Shown here in pieces: positions 58,418-64,000 of a stretch of 64,000 nucleotides of DNA. The stretch's first letter is position 1. Each line of letters begins with the position of its first letter. Where the stretch lies: positions 26,093 to 90,092 of the forward strand of contig JAFXOV010000063.1 in assembly GCA_017528425.1 (NCBI GenBank), read 5' to 3'. Source of the stretch: Elusimicrobiota bacterium (GTDB lineage: Bacteria > Elusimicrobiota > Endomicrobiia > Endomicrobiales > Endomicrobiaceae). The notes beneath the pieces are model-generated. The model ran no database searches and was not told where the DNA came from. It saw nothing but the letters and a program-made list of their open reading frames with translations. Made by a program: the position numbers and the translations under genes.

Positions 58418-59173
58418 TTAGTCCATCAAATATGTTGCATTAATAAGTTCGTTTATATATTCGTTGGTTTTATCACTTTTTATATCTTCAATGTTTCCAT
58501 ATTTTACCATATTTCCGTTTTGTAATATCAAAATTTTGTCCGATATTTTAAAAGCAGAAGATATATCGTGTGTAATAAAAATAATATTTGTTTTTTGCTC
58601 TTTCTTTATTTTATAAAAAATATCCATTATTAAAGACTGATTTATAACATCAAGAGAAGCAAAAGGTTCGTCTGCAATTAAAATTTTCGGTTCTTTAAGT
58701 AATGCTCTTGCTATCGCTATTCTTTGTCTTTGTCCGCCGGAAAACTGGTGCGGAAATTTATCGAGCACATCGTCTTCCATATCAACAAGAGCCAACTTTT
58801 CTTTTATAAAATCTTTTTTATTTTTTATATTTTCGTTAACCGCTTCAAACAAAGAATAACCGATTGTAAGTTTAGGATTAAACGATGCATACGGATTTTG
58901 AAATATCATTTGAACGGTATTCGAAAGTTCTTGTTTTGTATAATCTGAAATATTTTTATTGTTTATTTCTATTTTCCCGTCGTCATAAGGTAAAAGCGAA
59001 CAAATAATTTTCGCAAGGGTTGTTTTGCCTGAACCGCTTTCACCGATAATGGAAAGAACTTTATTTTGTTCTAAACTAAAAGAAACTTTGTTCAATGCAA
59101 CAAAATCTTCCTCTCTTTTAAAAAGAGAAGCACTTTTTTTATAAATTTTAGTTACATTTTCTACTTTTAACAT
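58418..59173 (-). CDS. OppF/DppF-like ABC transporter ATPase, orphan
   Basis: A 251-residue ATPase of the oligopeptide/nickel importer type: Walker A GESGSGKTT (about 43-51), Q-loop region IFQNPYASFNPKLTIGYSL, signature FSGGQRQR, Walker B ILIADEPFASLD, H-loop ITHDISSA. Such subunits energise peptide or metal uptake together with permeases and a second ATPase, but none of these is next to it. It starts 22 bases after the stop of autotransporter 1 and may share its transcript. The C-terminal peptide-binding tail usual in OppF is short. Confidence 0.88.
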   Translation of the reverse strand: MLKVENVTKIYKKSASLFKREEDFVALNKVSFSLEQNKVLSIIGESGSGKTTLAKIICSLLPYDDGKIEINNKNISDYTKQELSNTVQMIFQNPYASFNPKLTIGYSLFEAVNENIKNKKDFIKEKLALVDMEDDVLDKFPHQFSGGQRQRIAIARALLKEPKILIADEPFASLDVINQSLIMDIFYKIKKEQKTNIIFITHDISSAFKISDKILILQNGNMVKYGNIEDIKSDKTNEYINELINATYLMD

Positions 59174-59194
59174 AATTACGATATCTTTAATTTA

Positions 59195-61528
59195 TTAAAA
59201 AGCATATTTTATGCCGAGATTGATTCCTACACCTTGTCTTGAACCTGCTCTTCCGTCTACCTCTCCATAACAACTCCACGGAGTTGATGAAAACTCTTTT
59301 TCTACACCGATTCCGCATTCATAGTAAGGATCCATTGTTAATGCTTTTACGGATTTACCGTTTACTTCCGTAGCTGCTTCCCCGGTATTAAAGCAAGCAC
59401 CTATTAAACCGTACGGAGTCCAACCGTTATCCAATTCCAAGCTTGCTTTTACTCCCGGTTCAATATGCACGTTATTTATATCTTCGGCACTTACTTTGTT
59501 TCCCTGTGCATTTGTAAATTCTTTTGTATTTATACCTACATATGCAACCATCAGGTTAGGTTCTATTATCCAATTATTTCCGACTTCAAAATTGTATCCC
59601 GCTTTTACGGCTGCAGCATAGCTTGTCATATCCGTATCGTCACTTCCGAAATCGGTATCCGTCGTTGCTTTTGCCAATTCCGCATTTATCGTTGCACCGA
59701 TATAGAAACTATCTTTTATCAACATTCCCGTTGCACCGATACAATAACCGGTATTATTAACTTTGATACTATCCAGTTTTTGGTTTGAACCGTTATATCC
59801 GAAATATACGGCTACCATTTTATCTTCGGCTATCGGCAAATCTATCCCCGCTATCGTTCCGTATATTGTTGTATCTATATCCTTTTCCAAACCTGCTAAT
59901 TTCATTGTTTCATTTGTTGCATAAGGTCTTACCCATACTCCTCGTTGTATTTCACTATCACTTGCGAAAACTTGGTTTGTAGTCGATACATACAAAATTT
60001 TATTACTTCTTGCTTGCTTTATATTTTTCACTTTAGTATCCATTCCTACAAAAGCTTGATTTATTGTTGCCATCTTCGAGAAAGAGCCGCCTACTAAACC
60101 TAAAATATCTGCTGCATGCGCCAACGGATTTCCTATTGATGTTTTTGTGAATGTTATATTTCCGGTAGATTCATCGTACTTAATATTGTACTTATACAAA
60201 TCCGAAGATGCAGTTTTTATTGTTTCCACCTCTTGTCTTATTTCCTGTGTTTTAACAAATTCCAGTTCAACACTCTTGTTTTCCGTATCGGATATTATAT
60301 TTATTGCATTTACTTTTATTCTCTTATTACCATCTACATAATAGCCATCGGTTGATATTGTATCCATTTCTTCATTTTCTAAATCCGCATCTACGGAAAT
60401 ATTCATCTTTCCGTTTATTTGTAAATTTTTAAAAGCCATTTCTTCTATAACACTGTTTGCAATATTCATTGTTAAATTGTCTATTGTTGTTGAACCGGAA
60501 AACCATTTTCCGTTTTCTCCTATAATAATTGTTCCTGCATAAATATTTACATCACCGGAAAAACCGGACATATCTTCATTTAATATTATCGTACCTGATG
60601 CATCCGAGATTGTCCCGGACTTGTTGATATTCAATGTAGAAGTTTCAAAAACAGATCTTATTTTATCATTAAATGTTATCTTAGCGTCCTTACTTGCAAA
60701 TAAATTTATTTTTCCTGCCCCAATTCCATCATCGTCCGCACAAATTGCACAAGAACCGTTATCATCCGTGTTTCCGTCAAAAAGAATATCGTTTGTGTTT
60801 GCTATCAAATTAACTGTTCCTTTAGTATATATTGCTCCGCCACTCCTTGCCGAATTATTTTTAAACAGTGCTCCGTCTTTTATTGTTAAGGTAGAATCAC
60901 TTCCGTTTGATATCGCCCCGCCATAAGCATTACTTACATTGCCTTCGAATATAACATTTGCTCCTATTTCAATATTACCTTTTATCTCGTGATTAAAAGC
61001 ATTTCTGTTATTACTTATTGCTCCGCCATAATAATTGCCGCTATTACCGATAACCTTATTGTACGAAAATATTGCATTTGCCCCTATTTTCAAACTTCCG
61101 TAGTTATCTATTGCTCCTCCGTCAAGATTTGATGTGTTTGAAGAAAAAATGACATTGCTACCTATTTCGATTTCCGGAGCAAAATCAATTGAATCGGAAT
61201 ATATTGCTCCACCGGCAGAACCTGATGTATTTAATATGAAACTAACATTATCTCCTATAGTTATTTTACCTTCTTCATTACTTATTGCACCGCCTGTCCC
61301 CGTAGCAGAATTATTTTCAAATTTTGTCTCGTTAGTTGTTAATATTGTAAGAGTCCCTGAAGAAGAAACTGCAAACACTCCACCGTAACCGGATTGATTG
61401 AAATTGGAATAAACTTGTCCGACTACGGTACTGCTTCCGTTTATCTCATAATGATCCGTCGCAAAAGCATAACCGTAAGCCAAACAAATTAATGTTAAAG
61501 CATAAAAAAATGATTTTAATTTAAACAT
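59195..61528 (-). CDS. Pmp-like autotransporter adhesin
   Basis: A 777-residue outer-membrane protein. Signal peptide MFKLKSFFYALTLICLAYGY, then AFA. The passenger (about 30-300) has six GGAI repeats (GGAISNEE, GGAIYSDS, GGAIDNYG and so on) alternating with FxxN-type motifs such as FENN, FSSN and FKNN, the double signature of chlamydial polymorphic membrane proteins. It should form a right-handed beta-helix. A linker with DADLENEEMDTIS follows, then the autotransporter barrel (from about 530, GVWVRPYATNE) ending in Phe (GIKYAF), the C-terminal signal for outer-membrane insertion. GGAGAAAAG stands before the ATG. It lies between a second autotransporter and the orphan ATPase. Confidence 0.9.
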   Translation of the reverse strand: MFKLKSFFYALTLICLAYGYAFATDHYEINGSSTVVGQVYSNFNQSGYGGVFAVSSSGTLTILTTNETKFENNSATGTGGAISNEEGKITIGDNVSFILNTSGSAGGAIYSDSIDFAPEIEIGSNVIFSSNTSNLDGGAIDNYGSLKIGANAIFSYNKVIGNSGNYYGGAISNNRNAFNHEIKGNIEIGANVIFEGNVSNAYGGAISNGSDSTLTIKDGALFKNNSARSGGAIYTKGTVNLIANTNDILFDGNTDDNGSCAICADDDGIGAGKINLFASKDAKITFNDKIRSVFETSTLNINKSGTISDASGTIILNEDMSGFSGDVNIYAGTIIIGENGKWFSGSTTIDNLTMNIANSVIEEMAFKNLQINGKMNISVDADLENEEMDTISTDGYYVDGNKRIKVNAINIISDTENKSVELEFVKTQEIRQEVETIKTASSDLYKYNIKYDESTGNITFTKTSIGNPLAHAADILGLVGGSFSKMATINQAFVGMDTKVKNIKQARSNKILYVSTTNQVFASDSEIQRGVWVRPYATNETMKLAGLEKDIDTTIYGTIAGIDLPIAEDKMVAVYFGYNGSNQKLDSIKVNNTGYCIGATGMLIKDSFYIGATINAELAKATTDTDFGSDDTDMTSYAAAVKAGYNFEVGNNWIIEPNLMVAYVGINTKEFTNAQGNKVSAEDINNVHIEPGVKASLELDNGWTPYGLIGACFNTGEAATEVNGKSVKALTMDPYYECGIGVEKEFSSTPWSCYGEVDGRAGSRQGVGINLGIKYAF

Positions 61529-61559
61529 ATCTTTTCTCCAATAATTAACTTATTGTTTT

Positions 61560-64000
61560 TTATTTGTTATTTCCAAAGCTATATTTCACACCAATATTCC
61601 CGGAAAATCCGTTTATTCCACCGCTTCTTCCGGTTACTTGTGCATAACAACTCCATGGTGTATTTGTAAATTCTTTATTTACTCCTGCTCCATATTCTAC
61701 ATATCCGTCTATTTTATCCATTTCAAATTCTGTTTCATCTGCTACTACTTTTCTGTCATCACCCATATTTATTAAATATCCCAAAATAGCATAAGGTTGC
61801 CATCCATCCGATAAATCAAACTTTGCTTTTATTTGCGGTTCGGCTATTATATTTGCAACACTTTGACTATCTATTTTTGCTCCCTGTGTCGTATCATATT
61901 CTTGATTGCTTACATTTCCGTACATCAATGTTAAATTAGGTTCTAATGCCCATTTATCGTTAATTGCATAATTGTATCCCGCTTTGGCGCCAACACTAAA
62001 CATGTTCATATCAAAACTATCTGTTCCGTAATCACTTTCACTTTCTGCTTTATTAAAGTTTATGTTTGCCGTTAACCCTGCATACCAGTTATCTTTTACC
62101 CACATTCCGGTAGCACCTAAAATATAACCTGTTTGATTTATTTTTATATCTTCATATTTTTGATTACTTCCCGCATAACCTAAATAGAAAGATACTAAAG
62201 TATTTTCTCCTGCTGCTAAATCTATTCCCGCAAGGGTTCCGGTTAATGTATTATCTACATCCAAACTATCAAAGCTTATACTATCTTGAGACATAAACGG
62301 TCTTATCCATAATCCGCTTTCTATTCTCTTGGAATTATCAAACACTGCATCTGCTGTTGATGCATACAACAAACCTTTTTGCTTTGCTTGTACTATTCTG
62401 TTCCTTACACTATCTATACTCGAAAAGGCTTGATTCAATACAGTAGTCTGTGTTATTAATCCTTCTGCACTTGCTACCTGACTCTCTATTATAACAGGAT
62501 TATTCTCTGCTGTTAGTAAGAAATTAATTTTTCCGGTATTCTTGTCATACTCCACATCATATTTAAAAAGTTTTGAAGTTGCAGTATTTACTGTTGTTAC
62601 ATTATCTTTCAAGACGGTTGAACTTGTAAATAACACCTCTGTTTTATTTCCTTTCGCATCACTTAATATATTTATCGCCTTTACGTTTATTTTTCCATTA
62701 CCGCTAAAATTATCTGCAGAGATTGTATCCATTTCTTTGTTTGCTAAATCAGCATCTACAGACAATTTTAAATCATCGGATAAAGTTATTGCTTTAAAAT
62801 CATGTTGTTGTAATATTGAATTTGCTACATCTATCTCGGAATTTTGTGCGAATAAATTTTCTACCGACAAAGTTCCGTTTTCTGTTAATTTTAAATTAAT
62901 AGATTCTAAATTTAAATTTTCTGCAGAAATTACAGAATTGTTAATAAAATTATTCAGTTCTTGTTGAGAACTTAAAGAAACGGCATTATTAATATTTGAT
63001 ACTTCTTTGGATATTATTATATTTTTTTGTTCAATTAAATTATTGTTTATAAAATTATTTACCGTAATATTTAAAGAACCCAAACCGGTTATCCTGTTGT
63101 TATTTATTGTTCCTGCATTAAATAATAATGTTCCATTATTTATTATGTCTGCAATTATAGAGTTTGCATTAGTTGTTAATTGTTTATTCTCATTAATTGT
63201 TACATTGTTTACTATTGTTGAACTATTTAGCACTTCTCCGTCTATTATTGTTGCACCGTTACCGAAAATATAACTACTATTTTCTCCGCCGGTTAATACA
63301 TAGTTTCCTGAATTATTTATATTTCCGGTTATATCGCTTGCACTTGTCGTTAATTGTTTATTCTCGTTAATTATTACATTGTTTACTATCGTTGAACTGT
63401 TTATCACTTCTCCGTATATTACTGTTACTCCGTTACCGAAAATATAATTACTATTTTCTCCACCGGTTAATACATAATTTCCTGAATTATTTATATTTCC
63501 GATTACATCGCTTGCACTTGTCGTTAATTGTTTATTCTCGTTAATTGTTACATTGTTTACTATCGTTGAACTGTTTATCACTTCTCCGTCTATTATTATT
63601 GCTCCTTCACCGAAAACATAATTATTGTTTATTCCATTGTTATTAAATACTAAGCTACCATCATTTTCTATATCACCAATTATACTATCAATATTTGTTG
63701 TCAATTTCTTATTCTCATTAATTGTTACATTGTTTACTATCGTTGAACTATTTAGCACTTCTCCATCTATTACTGTTGCTCCATTACCGAAAATATAATT
63801 ACTATTTCCTCCACCGGTTAATACATAGTTTCCTGAATTATTTATATTTCCGGTTACATCGCTTGCACTTGTCGTTAATTGTTTATTCTCATTAATTGTT
63901 ACATTGTTTACTATTGTTGAACTATTTAGCACTTCTCCGTCTATTATTGTTGCACCGTTACCGAAAATATAACTACTATTTTCTCCGCCGGTTAATACAT
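61560..64000 (-). CDS. Repeat-rich autotransporter, N-terminus outside window
   Basis: At least 813 residues; the frame stays open through the right edge, so the start lies beyond it (an internal GTG at 63932 is not the start). The passenger has tandem 58-59-residue repeats with the core NSSTIVNNVTINENKQLTT and YIFGNGATxIDGE. A non-repeated region with NNLI and coil-like parts follows, then the linker DADLANKEMDTISADN and a C-terminal barrel (GLWIRPFMSQDS to GVKYSFGNNK). The barrel and linker are clearly paralogous to autotransporter 1, while the passengers differ. The last residues FGNNK extend past the usual terminal Phe. Confidence 0.9.
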   Translation of the reverse strand, partial: VLTGGENSSYIFGNGATIIDGEVLNSSTIVNNVTINENKQLTTSASDVTGNINNSGNYVLTGGGNSNYIFGNGATVIDGEVLNSSTIVNNVTINENKKLTTNIDSIIGDIENDGSLVFNNNGINNNYVFGEGAIIIDGEVINSSTIVNNVTINENKQLTTSASDVIGNINNSGNYVLTGGENSNYIFGNGVTVIYGEVINSSTIVNNVIINENKQLTTSASDITGNINNSGNYVLTGGENSSYIFGNGATIIDGEVLNSSTIVNNVTINENKQLTTNANSIIADIINNGTLLFNAGTINNNRITGLGSLNITVNNFINNNLIEQKNIIISKEVSNINNAVSLSSQQELNNFINNSVISAENLNLESINLKLTENGTLSVENLFAQNSEIDVANSILQQHDFKAITLSDDLKLSVDADLANKEMDTISADNFSGNGKINVKAINILSDAKGNKTEVLFTSSTVLKDNVTTVNTATSKLFKYDVEYDKNTGKINFLLTAENNPVIIESQVASAEGLITQTTVLNQAFSSIDSVRNRIVQAKQKGLLYASTADAVFDNSKRIESGLWIRPFMSQDSISFDSLDVDNTLTGTLAGIDLAAGENTLVSFYLGYAGSNQKYEDIKINQTGYILGATGMWVKDNWYAGLTANINFNKAESESDYGTDSFDMNMFSVGAKAGYNYAINDKWALEPNLTLMYGNVSNQEYDTTQGAKIDSQSVANIIAEPQIKAKFDLSDGWQPYAILGYLINMGDDRKVVADETEFEMDKIDGYVEYGAGVNKEFTNTPWSCYAQVTGRSGGINGFSGNIGVKYSFGNNK
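63173..64000 (-). repeat. Tandem 174-177-bp repeats in the second autotransporter
   Basis: Units begin (minus strand) at 63932, 63758, 63581, 63407 and 63233, with spacings of 174, 177, 174 and 174 bases; a partial unit continues past the edge. An 80-base stretch at 63221-63300 recurs without change at 63920-63999, 699 bases away, suggesting recent gene conversion or duplication. Confidence 0.9.

Noticed and set aside
63173..64000. Regular repeats that might suggest a CRISPR array
   Set aside because: Units are 174-177 bases, in frame and encode a protein repeat; no short spacers are present.

Overview
The window is AT-rich, densely coding DNA from a Gram-negative bacterium. It carries Kdo synthesis (kdsA, kdsC), a late lipid A acyltransferase, LptC/LptA/LptB, signal peptides, lipoboxes and two type V autotransporters. 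The two-subunit glycine decarboxylase, GTP-dependent PEPCK, very large secreted proteins and autotransporters together suggest a host-associated anaerobe. My best guess is Elusimicrobiota, perhaps Endomicrobia. That placement is an inference; there is no rRNA or other decisive marker here. No phage, insertion sequence or CRISPR array was seen.

Layout. 1-3.3 kb: the end of phoU, a glycosyltransferase/PAP2-phosphatase fusion and a small membrane protein. 3.35-16.1 kb: an ABC-F ATPase followed at once by two tandem, related giant secreted proteins (1356 and 2257 aa) that combine a ChaN/EreA-like N-terminal domain, an HD domain and, in the larger one, a zincin-like motif and a fructose-bisphosphatase-III-like phosphatase. 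16.1-24.3 kb: a TPR protein, a DUF362 ferredoxin protein, a pseudouridine synthase and a third giant secreted protein (1760 aa) with seven repeats and a caspase-like His/Cys pair. 24.3-29.1 kb: nusB-ligA, a 688-bp AT-rich intergenic region and a secreted ankyrin protein.

29.1-34.5 kb, minus strand: a cell-envelope operon kdsA-(small membrane protein)-kdsC-lpxL-like-lptC-lptA-lptB-miaA, starting from what looks like a leaderless promoter. 34.5-37.7 kb: a YjbQ protein, a nitroreductase, a conserved unnamed membrane protein and a secreted NlpC/P60 hydrolase. 37.7-40.9 kb: gcvH-gcvPA-gcvPB; gcvPB has an in-frame stop at codon 13 of its likely frame. 40.9-47.4 kb: envelope and housekeeping genes (DedA, uppP, a sensor-like protein, DJ-1, cyclophilin, mltG, a NYN RNase, ruvX). 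47.4-58.4 kb: cinA, a DUF3467 protein, thrS-thrC, pckG, ndk, rmuC, a SLOG protein, tRNA-Gly(CCC) and the CCA-adding enzyme. 58.4-64 kb: a lone OppF-type ATPase and two autotransporters, the second running off the window. Every gene from 37.7 kb to the end is on the minus strand.

The central theme is the cell envelope and surface: LPS assembly, undecaprenyl phosphate recycling, peptidoglycan cutting, and an unusual set of giant exported proteins whose functions cannot be read from sequence alone.
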